Below, piece by piece: positions 25,133-34,027 of a stretch of 64,000 nucleotides of DNA. The stretch is taken from the NCBI RefSeq assembly GCF_036227225.1, contig NZ_CP109444.1:8289501-8353500 (forward strand), read 5' to 3'. This stretch comes from Streptomyces sp. NBC_01478. GTDB lineage: Bacteria > Actinomycetota > Actinomycetes > Streptomycetales > Streptomycetaceae. The position numbers and the translations under genes are program-made. The first letter of the stretch is position 1. Every line of letters starts with the position of its first letter. The notes under the pieces are model-generated. The model did no database searches. It saw nothing but the letters and a program-made list of their open reading frames with translations, and had not been told where the DNA came from.

Positions 25133-25624
25133 TTGAAACGGTCCCGCGAGAGGGCAGCGTCCGAACTGTTCGCCGCCGTCTATCCGCGCCTCGCCGGCTG
25201 GTGCCGCCGTCTCGTCGACGACGACGAGACGGCCCACGAGATCGCCTCCGAGGCGTTCACCCGGCTCTGGGCGCGCTGGACGAAGGTGGCGGAACCGCGC
25301 GGCTTCCTCTACGTCACCGCGGCCAACCTCGTCCGGGACCACTGGCGCAAAATGGAGCGTGAACGCCGGGCGGTCCGCCGCGCCACCACGGAGGAGGCGA
25401 TCCGGCCGCCGACCGAACAGACCGATCCGTCCGTACGGCTGCTCGTGCAGTCGCTGCCCGAACGACTGCGCGTCCCGATCCTCCTGCACTACTACGCCGA
25501 CATGCCGATCCGGGAGGTGTCCGTGCTGACCGGACGCAAGGAAGGAACCGTCAAGGCCGACCTCCACGCGGCCCGCGAACTGCTCCGCGCCCACCTGAGG
25601 AGAAGCCTTGACCACACACTTTGA
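25133..25624 (+). CDS. ECF-type RNA polymerase sigma factor
   Basis: A 163-residue sigma-70 family factor with only regions 2 and 4. Region 2 is LFAAVYPRLAGWCRRLVDDDETAHEIASEAFTRLWARWTKVAEPRGFLYVTAANLVRDHWRK; region 4 is LVQSLPERLRVPILLHYYADMPIREVSVLTGRKEGTVKADLHAARELLR. The TTG start is chosen because GGAGAG lies about 4 nt upstream and the ATG just before it is in another frame. The stop overlaps the next gene, a membrane protein that may act as its anti-sigma partner. Confidence 0.88.
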   Translation: MKRSRERAASELFAAVYPRLAGWCRRLVDDDETAHEIASEAFTRLWARWTKVAEPRGFLYVTAANLVRDHWRKMERERRAVRRATTEEAIRPPTEQTDPSVRLLVQSLPERLRVPILLHYYADMPIREVSVLTGRKEGTVKADLHAARELLRAHLRRSLDHTL

Positions 25625-26093
25625 CGAGGGAGACGGGGAACCGGGCCGCGACCTCGACGACCCCCTCACGGTCATCCTGCGCCCCTCCTCCGCCGAGTAC
25701 CTCGGCCCGCCCCACGGCCGCTACGAGTCGATTCGCCGCGGCGCGAACCGCCGCCGCCTGCTCCGCGCGACGGTCGGCGCCGGCGCGACCTGCGCGGTAC
25801 TCGTCCTCGCCGCCCTCCCCTTCCGCCTGGCCCACCACGACGCACCCGCGACCCCCACGGTCCCCCTCGCCCCACCCCCCGCGAGCAGCGGTCCTACGAC
25901 CCCGCCCGCCCCGTCCCCGACGAAGACCCCCAGCCCCGCCGCGAGCCCGGGGTCCCCGGACAGCTCCCGGGACCCGAGCCGCGCGAGCGCCCCCACCACG
26001 GAACCGTCCCAGGCCCCCACGGCATCGGCGTCGGCGGCCTCACCGGCGTCCCGAACCGTCGCCCCCTCGGCCGTACCGACCCGCACGCGGTAA
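25608..26093 (+). CDS. Single-pass membrane protein, possible anti-sigma partner
   Basis: A 161-residue protein with an N-terminal cytoplasmic part of about 55 residues, one transmembrane helix (about 53-72, TVGAGATCAVLVLAALPFRL) and an extracytoplasmic Pro/Ser/Thr/Ala-rich tail. It overlaps the ECF sigma gene by 17 nt (TTG start), so it is co-translated. Proteins in this place commonly tether or inhibit the sigma factor, but there is no zinc-binding ZAS motif, so the function is inferred from position alone. Confidence 0.6.
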   Translation: MTTHFDEGDGEPGRDLDDPLTVILRPSSAEYLGPPHGRYESIRRGANRRRLLRATVGAGATCAVLVLAALPFRLAHHDAPATPTVPLAPPPASSGPTTPPAPSPTKTPSPAASPGSPDSSRDPSRASAPTTEPSQAPTASASAASPASRTVAPSAVPTRTR

Positions 26094-26175
26094 CTCCCGC
26101 GCCACAGGGGTAATTGCAGCCAATCCTGTCGCGCATCTTGCCGACAATATTGCCAAGCGATTACACAAGTGGGTC

Positions 26176-27849
26176 ATGGGAAGGACGATCACACTCCGCA
26201 GCAGAGTCCGCACCATCCTGGCGACCGCGAGCGTGCTCGGCCTCGGGCTGTTGTCCCCGATCGCCGTACACGCACTGAAGTCCCCTCCCGCACAAGGGAG
26301 TTCGGAACGCACGCCCCTGGTGGTGGCCACCACCGCCGGCAAGCTCAAGGGTCAGGCCCAGACGGGCTACGACGCCTGGCTCGGCATCCCCTACGCCGCC
26401 ACCCCCACCGCAGCCGACCGCTGGACGGCCCCTCGATCCGCCCCCTCCTGGACCGGCATCCGCGATGCCTCCCGTTTCGGCGACCGCTGCGCCCAGCCCT
26501 CCGGCTGGGACCCCGGCTACGAGAAGGCGATCACCACCGAGGACTGCCTCGCCCTCAACGTCTATGCCCCGCAAGGGAGTAGAGCGGACGCCCCGGTCGT
26601 GGTCTGGATCCACGGCGGCGGCTTCTTCGGCGGCGCCGGCCAGGACACCGATCCGCGCAAGTTCGTCCAGCAGACCGGCGCGGTCGTCGTCACCGTCAAC
26701 TACCGCCTGGGCCCGCTCGGTTACCTGAACCTCCCCGAACTGCGCGCCGAGAACGCCGACGGGGCCGGAAACTACGGCCTGTTGGACCAGCAGGCGGCGC
26801 TGCGCTGGGTGCGGTCCAACATCGGGCACTTCGGCGGCGACGCCGGGAACGTCACCATCGCCGGCCAGTCCGCGGGCGGCAGTTCGGTCTGCGACCAGCT
26901 CGCCTCGCCCACCGCCAAGGGCCTGTTCGCCCGCGCGGTCGTCATGAGCGGCGGTTGCACCCTCCAGTCGGCGGCGGCCGGTGAGACGCAGAGCCGGGCC
27001 TTCGTCAAGGAGATCGGCTGCGCCACCGCCCCCGACGTCCTGGCCTGTCTGCGCACCGCACCCGCCGCCGCGATCGTCGCCGCCCAACTGAAGGCCCCGG
27101 TCCGCCCGTCCCTCGGCGGCGCCGCCTTCCCGACCGACCCGGCAACGGCCGTACAGACCGGCGCCTTCACCAAAGTCCCGGTCATGCTGGGCCAGACCAA
27201 CAGCGAACGCGGCCTGTTCACCTTCCAGAACTACGACTACCTCGGCACACCGATGACCGCCGACCAGTACACCCAGGCGGTGAGGTCGACGTACGGCACG
27301 AACGCGGCCGAGGTCCTCGCCGAGTACCCGCTCACGGCCTACCCCACCCCGGGCCAGGCCTGGACGGCGGTCCAGAACGGCTCCACGTCCTACGACCGCC
27401 AACAGTTGATGGCACGGCTGTCGCGATGGGTGCCGACGTACGCCTACGAGTTCGCGGAGAGCGACACCCCGCACTTCACCTCGATCTTCCGCCTCCAGCA
27501 ACAGAGCGCCACGGCACGGGACTTCCCCTTCGGCGGCGCCATCCACGTCGACGACCTCGGCTACCTCTGGGACTACCTCGGCCAGACCTTGCCGTACGAC
27601 GACGACCAACTGGAGCTGTCCCGCCAGATGATCGCCTTCTGGGACCACTTCACCACGACCGGCGACCCGAACGGCTCCGGCACCCCGACCTGGCCGAAGT
27701 ACCGCACCCAGACAGGGGAGTTGATGTCCCTGAAGGCCTGCGACACCGCCCCGTCGGGCGACCGGCCGCCGGCCGCCTGCTCCAAGGCCACGCGTGACTT
27801 CGCCCAGGAACACGACCTGGACTTCTGGCAGAGCCTGGGTTCGGCGTGA
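26176..27849 (+). CDS. Secreted type-B carboxylesterase
   Basis: A 557-residue alpha/beta hydrolase of the carboxylesterase/lipase B family with an N-terminal signal (VRTILATASVLGLGLLSPIAVHA). Conserved blocks are WLGIPYAATPTAADRW, EDCLALNVYAPQG, the oxyanion segment VVWIHGGGFFGGAG, the nucleophile elbow TIAGQSAGGSSVCDQL, and the acidic and His regions further on. Two Cys pairs may form disulfides outside the cell. The start ATG is weakly supported because no good ribosome-binding site is seen. It is followed by a second esterase gene with a GTGA overlap, so the two are coexpressed. Confidence 0.9.
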   Translation: MGRTITLRSRVRTILATASVLGLGLLSPIAVHALKSPPAQGSSERTPLVVATTAGKLKGQAQTGYDAWLGIPYAATPTAADRWTAPRSAPSWTGIRDASRFGDRCAQPSGWDPGYEKAITTEDCLALNVYAPQGSRADAPVVVWIHGGGFFGGAGQDTDPRKFVQQTGAVVVTVNYRLGPLGYLNLPELRAENADGAGNYGLLDQQAALRWVRSNIGHFGGDAGNVTIAGQSAGGSSVCDQLASPTAKGLFARAVVMSGGCTLQSAAAGETQSRAFVKEIGCATAPDVLACLRTAPAAAIVAAQLKAPVRPSLGGAAFPTDPATAVQTGAFTKVPVMLGQTNSERGLFTFQNYDYLGTPMTADQYTQAVRSTYGTNAAEVLAEYPLTAYPTPGQAWTAVQNGSTSYDRQQLMARLSRWVPTYAYEFAESDTPHFTSIFRLQQQSATARDFPFGGAIHVDDLGYLWDYLGQTLPYDDDQLELSRQMIAFWDHFTTTGDPNGSGTPTWPKYRTQTGELMSLKACDTAPSGDRPPAACSKATRDFAQEHDLDFWQSLGSA

Positions 27850-29189
27850 GGGCACCAACTCGTCGTGGGGCGAGGCGGTTTCGCCACCTCCTCGCCCTGC
27901 TCGCCGCACTTCTCCTGACCGTGGGCGGCAGTACGGCCGCCGCCCACGGCTCCGCCACGCGCCCCCTCTCACCGCAGGTGACCCACACCCGCACCGCCCC
28001 CACCGGCTACCAGGTCACCTTCCGCTACCGGGACCCCAGGGCCACCCGTGTCCAGATCAAGGGCGAGTGGTACTTCGCGAACCCCTACGAACTCTCCGCC
28101 CTCTCCAGCCCCGAGGGCGGCACCGTCGAGACACCGGGGACAACGCCCGCGCACTGGCGGCCCGGTGACATCCCGATCGCGTACCCCAACTCCCCGGCCG
28201 CCAACTGGCCGGTGGTGGACATGAAGAGAGGCCCCGACGGAGTGTGGACGTACACCACACCCCTCCCGTCCGGCGTCTTCACCTACTCGTTCTACGTCGA
28301 CTGCGCGGACGCGACCCAGACCGGCTGTACCGCACACTCCGACCCTGCCAACCCGCCCTGGAACGAGCACGACGGCAAGGCGACCGGCACGGTCGAGGCC
28401 ACCAGCCAGGTGTACGTCCCCGCCGACCCCACCTTCGACACGGTCGACTACGCCTGGCAGGGCCCGAGTCGAACCCACGGCACGCTGACCCACGTCACCT
28501 ACCGGTCCCCGACCTCGCTCACCCCACCCGGTGAGAACCACCTCTCCGTCTACACCCCGCCCGGCTACGACCCGCACCGCGCGCGGCCGTACCCGACGCT
28601 CTACCTCTTCAGCGGCGACGGCACCGAGATGGACTGGAGCACCCAGGGCGACGCGGGCAACATCCTCGACCACCTGATCTCCACCGGCCAGATCCAGCCG
28701 ATGGTCGTGGTGATGCCCAACACGGCGGGCTACCCGGACTCGACGGGCTACGCGTCGTTCGACGCCAACCTGCTCAACACCCTTGTTCCGTACGTCGAGT
28801 CGCACTACCGCGTGTCCACGGAAGCGCCCCGCCGCGCCGCCGCCGGCCTCGGCTACGGCGCCTCGCTCACCAACTCGCTGCTCTTCGAGCACACCACCGC
28901 CTTCGGCTCGTACGGCGCGATGAGCCCCGGCCTGCGCGGCAACTACACCCTCCCGACCGCGCTCACCGCCGAACAGACCACCGAACTCCGGCAGGTGAGG
29001 ATCTTCGTCGGCGGCGGTTGGCAGGACCCCAGCCACTACTACCACGCGAGCGAGACCGCCCTGCTGAACAGGGCGGGCGTCCCCACGATCCCCGGATTCG
29101 TCAACGGCGGCCACAACTGGTTCGCATGGCGCTTCGACCTCAAGGACTTCCTGACCCGCACGGCCTTCTTCCCGCAGGTCGCGGGCTGA
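27846..29189 (+). CDS. Secreted esterase-D/feruloyl-esterase-like protein lacking the nucleophilic Ser
   Basis: A 447-residue secreted protein with a signal peptide (FRHLLALLAALLLTVGGSTAAA), an N-terminal immunoglobulin-like/CBM48-type domain (VTFRYRDPRATRVQIKGEW) and a C-terminal esterase D fold. The fold shows NHLSVYTPPGYDP, YPTLYLFSGDGTEMDW and a final GGHNWFAWR that supplies the His. The nucleophile elbow, normally GLSMG or GxSxG, reads AAGLGYGAS: the Ser position is Gly. It may be inactive, binding-only, or use a shifted residue. Its GTG start overlaps the stop of the previous esterase gene. Confidence 0.85.
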   Translation: MRAPTRRGARRFRHLLALLAALLLTVGGSTAAAHGSATRPLSPQVTHTRTAPTGYQVTFRYRDPRATRVQIKGEWYFANPYELSALSSPEGGTVETPGTTPAHWRPGDIPIAYPNSPAANWPVVDMKRGPDGVWTYTTPLPSGVFTYSFYVDCADATQTGCTAHSDPANPPWNEHDGKATGTVEATSQVYVPADPTFDTVDYAWQGPSRTHGTLTHVTYRSPTSLTPPGENHLSVYTPPGYDPHRARPYPTLYLFSGDGTEMDWSTQGDAGNILDHLISTGQIQPMVVVMPNTAGYPDSTGYASFDANLLNTLVPYVESHYRVSTEAPRRAAAGLGYGASLTNSLLFEHTTAFGSYGAMSPGLRGNYTLPTALTAEQTTELRQVRIFVGGGWQDPSHYYHASETALLNRAGVPTIPGFVNGGHNWFAWRFDLKDFLTRTAFFPQVAG

Positions 29190-29265
29190 GCCGGAGGCAG
29201 CAATCGATGCCGTTGCGCACGTCCCGTGGAACCGCGTCCGGCCCGGTGGGGAAGAGCCGGCGCCG

Positions 29266-29940
29266 CTACGGCTTGTCCAGGACGCGGCCGACAGCAGCGG
29301 CCGTCTCCCGCACGGCGGCACCCAGTCGGTCGTACGGCGTACTCGTGGCCGCCGTGACCGACACGGCCGCCACCGTGACGCCACCCCTCAACACCGGTGC
29401 CGCCACGGACAGTTCGCCCAGCCGGTACTCCTCGTGCGCGGCGGCGAGTCCCGTCGCGCGGACACGCGCCAGTTGGGTGCCGAGGATGCCCGGCGCGGTG
29501 AGCGTGTGCGGGGTGTGGCGTTCGACGGTGGCCGGCGGGCCATGTCCGTGGGCCAGCAGCACCTTGCCCGCGGCCGTCGCGTACAGCGGGAGCCGTTCAC
29601 CGCTGACCAGGCACAACGCCGTACCCTCCGCCGGAACGGCGACGTCCGCGTGCCCTCCCGTACGCGCGGACAGGATACGGAGCGCGGGCAGCGCCGCGTC
29701 CAGCAGCCCACGAGGGCAGGGTGCCGCCGCACCGAGCGCCCGGATACGGGTGCCCAGACGATAGGAGCCGTCGCCCGCGCGCTCCAGCCCGCCCCACGTC
29801 ACCAGCTCCCGCACCATCCGCAGCGCGGTGGGCACCGGCAGCCCTGTCCGCCGTGCGATGTCCGTCAGCCGCAGGGTGTCCGGTGCGCCGACGAAGGCGT
29901 CCAGCACTGAGAAGACCCGCCCCGCCACGCTCTCGGCCAT
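29266..29940 (-). CDS. IclR family transcriptional regulator
   Basis: A 224-residue regulator: VAGRVFSVLDAFVGAPDTLRLTDIARRTGLPVPTALRMVRELVTWGGLER is the winged HTH, and the remainder is the IclR effector domain with YATAAGKVLLAHG and ELSVAAPVLRGGVTVAAVSVTA. The start at MAES is preferred: two upstream ATGs (29958, 29970) lie in or next to an inverted repeat and lack a ribosome-binding site, whereas GGAGG is found upstream of MAES. Divergent from a nitroreductase gene, its likely target. Confidence 0.88.
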   Translation of the reverse strand: MAESVAGRVFSVLDAFVGAPDTLRLTDIARRTGLPVPTALRMVRELVTWGGLERAGDGSYRLGTRIRALGAAAPCPRGLLDAALPALRILSARTGGHADVAVPAEGTALCLVSGERLPLYATAAGKVLLAHGHGPPATVERHTPHTLTAPGILGTQLARVRATGLAAAHEEYRLGELSVAAPVLRGGVTVAAVSVTAATSTPYDRLGAAVRETAAAVGRVLDKP

Positions 29941-29959
29941 GGATCCCCGATCCTCCATC

Positions 29960-29984
29960 CCGACTTTCATCCAGTGAAAGCCGG
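29960..29984. promoter_or_regulatory. Inverted repeat between IclR and nitroreductase genes
   Basis: CTTTCA (29964-29969) and TGAAAG (29975-29980) form a perfect 6-bp palindrome with a 5-bp spacer, extended outwards by CCG/CGG after one mismatch. It sits in the short divergent promoter region and fits an IclR-type operator. Confidence 0.45.
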
Positions 29985-30023
29985 ACGTTGTCGCCGCCCG
30001 GCACGTCCCGCGAAGGTCAACGC

Positions 30024-30668
30024 ATGACTCTCGACCTCTCTTCCGACGAGCTTCTGTCCACCACCCGGGCCGTCCGTCACCGTCTCGATCTCACCCGACC
30101 CGTACCCCGTGAACTCCTCGAGGAATGCGTCGACCTGGCGGTCCAGGCACCGACCGGACGCAACCGCCAGCGCTGGCACTTCGTCATCGTCACCGACCCG
30201 CGGCGGCGGGCCGCCCTCGCCGAGGTGTGGCGCGCCGGGGTGAGTACGCCGGGTGTCTCCGACCCCGTCCCGGAGCGCGACGTCCGCCGGACCGACGTCG
30301 CGCGCATGGAGCGGGTGTACTCCGGCGCCGCCCACCTCTACGAACACATCCGCGAGGTCCCGGCGATCGTCGTTCCGTGCGTGGAGGGCCGCACCGACGA
30401 CGCACCCGTGCTCCGGCAGGCGGGCACCTGGGGATCCATCCTCCCGGCCGTGTGGAGCTTCATGCTCGCCGCCCGCGCCCGGGGCCTCGGAAGCTGCTGG
30501 ACCACGGGCAACCTCGTCCACGAGAAGGAGGCGGCCCGCGTCCTCGGCATCCCCTACGACGACGTGATGCAGGCGGCGTTCATCCCCGTCGCGTACACCC
30601 TCGGCACGGATTTCCGCCCGGCCCGCCGTGTCCCTCGCGAGGAGGTGCTGCACTGGGACGCGTGGTGA
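30024..30668 (+). CDS. Nitroreductase family FMN oxidoreductase
   Basis: A 214-residue NAD(P)H-FMN oxidoreductase. It begins with VRHRLDLTRPVPRELLEECVDLAVQAPTGRNRQRWHFVIVTD, the FMN-phosphate and ring-binding segment. It continues with WGSILPAVWSFMLAARARGLGSCWTTGNL and a C-terminal IPYDDVMQAAFIPVAY, as in the NfsB-like superfamily. The natural substrate is unknown; such enzymes reduce nitro groups, quinones or enones. Control by the divergent IclR regulator is likely. Confidence 0.88.
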   Translation: MTLDLSSDELLSTTRAVRHRLDLTRPVPRELLEECVDLAVQAPTGRNRQRWHFVIVTDPRRRAALAEVWRAGVSTPGVSDPVPERDVRRTDVARMERVYSGAAHLYEHIREVPAIVVPCVEGRTDDAPVLRQAGTWGSILPAVWSFMLAARARGLGSCWTTGNLVHEKEAARVLGIPYDDVMQAAFIPVAYTLGTDFRPARRVPREEVLHWDAW

Positions 30669-30697
30669 CGCGGCGGAGACGGCTTTCCGCAACTGTT

Positions 30698-30711
30698 TTG
30701 AACGTGTTCAA
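30698..30711. promoter_or_regulatory. Perfect 14-bp palindrome TTGAACGTGTTCAA (TetR-like operator)
   Basis: A flawless inverted repeat (TTGAAC, GT, GTTCAA) 22 bp upstream of the start of the four-helix membrane protein. Form and spacing match TetR-family operators. No TetR gene is adjacent, so the regulator would act from elsewhere. Confidence 0.5.
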
Positions 30712-30732
30712 TTCTCGACGTAAGCTGCCACC

Positions 30733-31260
30733 ATGAACGACAGAGCCGCCCTCCTGAAGGGCATCCGCGCCTGGCTGGTCCTGTTCGTCGTCTGTCTGGT
30801 GCTCAGCGGCGCCACCGCCTTCCCGCTGGTCCACGAACTCCGCTGGACCGAGGACGTGTTGAGGTCCCTGTCCGTACCGCACTACCTGCCCACCCTGATG
30901 GACTGGATCGTGCAGGTGCGGCAGGGACTCGACACCGCCGACACCGACTACCCCTTCCTCCTCTACGGCACGGACTGGCTCGCCTTCGCCCACCTCGTCA
31001 TCGCGGTCGCCTTCTACGGCCCCTACCGCGACCCGGTCCGCAACATCTGGGTCGTCGAGTTCGGGATGATCGCCTGCGCCGGGATCATCCCGCTGGCCCT
31101 GATCTGCGGGCCGATCCGCGGGATTCCCTTCTGGTGGACGGTGATCGACATGTCCTTCGGCGTCATCGGGATCGTCCCGCTGTACGTCGTACGGAGGAAG
31201 ATCAAGCGTCTGGAGGCCGTGACACTCGCGGCAACTCCCGCCCCCGCCCTGGCTACTTGA
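30733..31260 (+). CDS. Unknown four-helix membrane protein
   Basis: A 175-residue protein that was not recognised. It has four predicted transmembrane helices: about 13-33, 78-96, 107-127 and 135-153. Between helices one and two is a roughly 45-residue loop with WTEDVLRSLSVPHYLPTLMDWIVQVRQGL; a basic end (VVRRKIKRLE) suggests an intracellular C-terminus. A TetR-type palindrome in its promoter suggests inducible expression. It overlaps the convergent serine hydrolase gene by 8 bp. Confidence 0.75.
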   Translation: MNDRAALLKGIRAWLVLFVVCLVLSGATAFPLVHELRWTEDVLRSLSVPHYLPTLMDWIVQVRQGLDTADTDYPFLLYGTDWLAFAHLVIAVAFYGPYRDPVRNIWVVEFGMIACAGIIPLALICGPIRGIPFWWTVIDMSFGVIGIVPLYVVRRKIKRLEAVTLAATPAPALAT

Positions 31261-32407
31261 GCGCCGCCAGCGCGATCCGTTCCGCGACCGCGTTCATCGC
31301 CTCGCCCTTCGCGTCCGTCGAGCCGACCGAGTAGACGAGGGTGCGGGACAGGTCGCGGGTGGCGGCGACGGCCGTGCTGTAGCCGTACCGGGCACCGGAC
31401 TTGATCCAGTACACCGTCCCGCCGTACTCGAACCGCTGGAGCCCCGCGCTGTAACTCGCGCCCTCGATGCCCGCCGGGACGGTGAACATCTCCCGCAACT
31501 GCGGACCCGGCACGATCCGCCCCCGGAACAGCGCCGTGATCAGCCGCTCCAGGTCGGCGGTGGTCGAGATCATGTCGCCGGCCGCCCACCGGTCCGCCTG
31601 GTTCCAGTCGGTGACGTCCACGAACTCCGTTGTGCCGTCGGCCTGTCGGACCGCCTGGTAGCCGTGGTTGTGCGGGCCCAGGATGCGCGGGTCGGTGCCG
31701 GGGAAGTACGTGTCCCGCATGCCCGCCGGGCGCAGCACGAGCCGGGTGGCCTCCGCGGCGTACGAGTGTCCCGTCACCTTCTCGATCAGCAGGCCGAGGA
31801 CCGTGTAGTTGATGTTGAGGTAGTCCTGCCGCTCACCCGGCCGGAACTCCGGCCCCTTCGCCACCGCCGACGCGACGACCTGCCGGGGCGTCAGCGTGTC
31901 GAAGCGGTGCGCGTACTGGTCCTCGAAGGCGTCCCCGAAACCGTCACCGGCCTGGATGCCACTCGTGTGGTTCAGCAACTGCCGTACGGAGATGGGCTCG
32001 AAGGCCCTTGTGAGCAGCCCCGGAAGGTAGCGCTGGATGGGCCTGTCCAGGTCGACCTTCCCCTGTGCGGCGAGCCGCAGCACGGTCGCCGCGGTCACGA
32101 CCTTCGTCGTCGAACCGGCCCGGAAACGGGCGTCGGGATCGGCGGCGGTACCGCTCTCCAGATCGTGCACGCCCGCGCTGCCGCGCCAGGATCCGTCGGT
32201 GCCTCCCACCCGTACGAGAGCCGCCGTCGCGTCGGCGTCCGGCAGCCCGGCGAGCGCGGCGCGCAGTGCGGTGGCGTCCGGCGCGGTCGTCGGCCGCGTG
32301 GTGGCCGCCGGGGACGCGGCGAACGCGGGGGCCGCCAACGGCCCTGCGGCAAGGGCGAGTACGAGGGAGGCGGTGAGGACGGCGGTGGTGCGGTGGCGAG
32401 GGCGCAT
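31253..32407 (-). CDS. Secreted serine hydrolase (class C beta-lactamase/DD-peptidase fold)
   Basis: A 384-residue exported protein of the AmpC/D-alanyl-D-alanine carboxypeptidase superfamily. The signal peptide MRPRHRTTAVLTASLVLALAAGPLAAPAFA supports the ATG at 32407, which also has AGGAG upstream. Active-site motifs are SxxK in RAGSTTKVVTA, the Tyr motif in DYLNINYTVLG (Tyr-x-Asn), and a KSG triad in WIKSGARYGYS. It is probably a peptidoglycan peptidase or an esterase rather than an antibiotic resistance enzyme; sequence does not decide. Confidence 0.9.
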   Translation of the reverse strand: MRPRHRTTAVLTASLVLALAAGPLAAPAFAASPAATTRPTTAPDATALRAALAGLPDADATAALVRVGGTDGSWRGSAGVHDLESGTAADPDARFRAGSTTKVVTAATVLRLAAQGKVDLDRPIQRYLPGLLTRAFEPISVRQLLNHTSGIQAGDGFGDAFEDQYAHRFDTLTPRQVVASAVAKGPEFRPGERQDYLNINYTVLGLLIEKVTGHSYAAEATRLVLRPAGMRDTYFPGTDPRILGPHNHGYQAVRQADGTTEFVDVTDWNQADRWAAGDMISTTADLERLITALFRGRIVPGPQLREMFTVPAGIEGASYSAGLQRFEYGGTVYWIKSGARYGYSTAVAATRDLSRTLVYSVGSTDAKGEAMNAVAERIALAALK

Positions 32408-32581
32408 CGGCTGCTCCTGCTGGGATCTCCGGCTGTTGTCGGTGATCAGCCTCGTCTTCTGCGTCCGTCCGCGGATCGTCGGTGAGGAGGGGGCCGTCCC
32501 TGACATCGCCCCGGCCAACTCCCTTACAGAACAAGGGGTTTGCGGGGGTTGCCCCCTACGGGGCCCAACTCGGCGCCGCGC

Positions 32582-32616
32582 CCGGCGAGTTGCATCCGGT
32601 GCGTTGCACTCGCCGG
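32582..32616. promoter_or_regulatory. 9-bp inverted repeat upstream of the alginate-lyase-like gene
   Basis: CCGGCGAGT (32582-32590) and ACTCGCCGG (32608-32616) are perfectly complementary with a 17-bp spacer, followed by AAAAATTGTT. It lies in the 287-bp gap between the divergent serine hydrolase and alginate-lyase-like genes and could be an operator. Nothing else in that gap looks like a gene. Confidence 0.4.
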
Positions 32617-32694
32617 CGAAAAATTGTTATCGCGGAACCCTTCACCCCGTCTCCCTCTGCGTCCGCAGTCCCCTCACGCACCGGAGCCACCCAC

Positions 32695-33984
32695 ATGGCC
32701 ACCAGCGCCCGCAAGCCCCTCAACAAGCACCGCCTCACCCGCCGGGGCCTCTTCACCCTCGGCGGTGGAGTCGCGGCGGCGGGAGTCGTCGGCGGCGGGA
32801 TCGCCGCGTTCTCGGGAGGTGGGGCCAACGCCGCGCAGACCGGTACCGCCACCGCCATCGGCACCCCCACCGCCAGGCCGGAGGCCCTCGCCCACCCGGG
32901 CATGCTGCACAACGCGGGCGACCTGAACCGCGCCAAGGTCCGCGTCGCCGCCCGCAAGGACCCCTGGCTGAAGGGCTGGACGCGGCTCACCGACAACAGG
33001 CACTCCGCGAGCACCTGGCAGCCCCGCCCGCAGGCCGTCGTCGTCCGCGGCGGCACCGGCCAGAACTACGTCACCCTGTACAACGACATCCACGCCGCCT
33101 ACCAGAACGCCCTGCGCTGGAAGATCGGCGGCACCAAGGCCAACGGCGACACCGCCGTCGCCATCCTCAACGCCTGGTCGGCCACGCTCACTTCGGTCAA
33201 CGGCAACGCCGACCGCTTCCTGGCCTCCGGCATCTACGGCTACCAGTTCGCCAACGCCGCCGAACTCGTCCGCGACCACCCGGACTTCGAGTTCGCCCGC
33301 TTCAAGAAGATGCTGCGCACGGTCTTCCGCCCCATGAACATCGATTTCCTGACGAACCACAACACCGCCAACATCACCAACTACTGGGCGAACTGGGACC
33401 TGTGCAACGTCGCCTCCCTCATGGCGACCGGCATCCTGTGCGACAACCGCGCCGACTTCCAGCGCGCGGTCACCTACATGAAGTCCGGTGCGGGCAACGG
33501 CTCGCTCAAGCACGCCATCCCCTTCGTCTACGGCGGCCAGGACCTCGCCCAGTGGCAGGAGAGCGGCCGCGACCAGGGCCACACCATGATGGGCATGGGC
33601 CTCATGGGCGCGATCTGCGAGATGGCCTGGAACCAGGGCGTCGACCTCTACGGCTACCTCGACAACCGGTTCATGATGGCCGCCGAGTACGTCGCCAAGT
33701 ACAACCTCGGCGCGGCCGTGCCCTTCACGACGTACGGCTGGCGCAGCGGTCAGGGCAACGGCAAGTACATGGAACAGCCTGTGATCTCCGACATAGCCCG
33801 GGGCGCCGTTCGCCCTGTTTGGGAGATTCTGTACAACCACTACGCCCGCCGGCGGCGCCTCTCCACCCCGTTCATCGGCCTCATGGCTGAGAAGGTGCGT
33901 GCGGAGGGCGGTGGCGGCGACTACGGCCCGAACAGCGGCGGTTTCGATCAACTGGGCTTCGGCACGCTGCTGTACAGCAAGTGA
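32695..33984 (+). CDS. Tat-exported alginate-lyase-like protein
   Basis: A 429-residue protein with a twin-arginine signal (LTRRGLFTLGGGVAAAGVVGGGIAAF). The mature part is an alpha/alpha-toroid lyase-like fold: LAHPGMLHNAGDLNRAKVRVAARKDPWLKGW, then FLTNHNTANITNYWANWDLCNVASLMATGILCDN, then QESGRDQGHTMMGMGLMGAICEMAWNQGVDLYGYLDNR. The Asn-His and Arg-Asp-His patches are where alginate lyase family members have catalytic residues. It likely depolymerises an acidic polysaccharide outside the cell. The ATG has GGAG 9 nt upstream. Confidence 0.82.
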   Translation: MATSARKPLNKHRLTRRGLFTLGGGVAAAGVVGGGIAAFSGGGANAAQTGTATAIGTPTARPEALAHPGMLHNAGDLNRAKVRVAARKDPWLKGWTRLTDNRHSASTWQPRPQAVVVRGGTGQNYVTLYNDIHAAYQNALRWKIGGTKANGDTAVAILNAWSATLTSVNGNADRFLASGIYGYQFANAAELVRDHPDFEFARFKKMLRTVFRPMNIDFLTNHNTANITNYWANWDLCNVASLMATGILCDNRADFQRAVTYMKSGAGNGSLKHAIPFVYGGQDLAQWQESGRDQGHTMMGMGLMGAICEMAWNQGVDLYGYLDNRFMMAAEYVAKYNLGAAVPFTTYGWRSGQGNGKYMEQPVISDIARGAVRPVWEILYNHYARRRRLSTPFIGLMAEKVRAEGGGGDYGPNSGGFDQLGFGTLLYSK

Positions 33985-34027
33985 CGTCGGGGCGGACCGG
34001 GTGAGGTCGGGAAGGGCGGGGAGCGAC

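Noticed and set aside
25621..26175. N-terminal extension of the carboxylesterase frame into the preceding gene
   Set aside because: The signal peptide begins at 26176 and the upstream part is an out-of-frame reading of the membrane protein gene.
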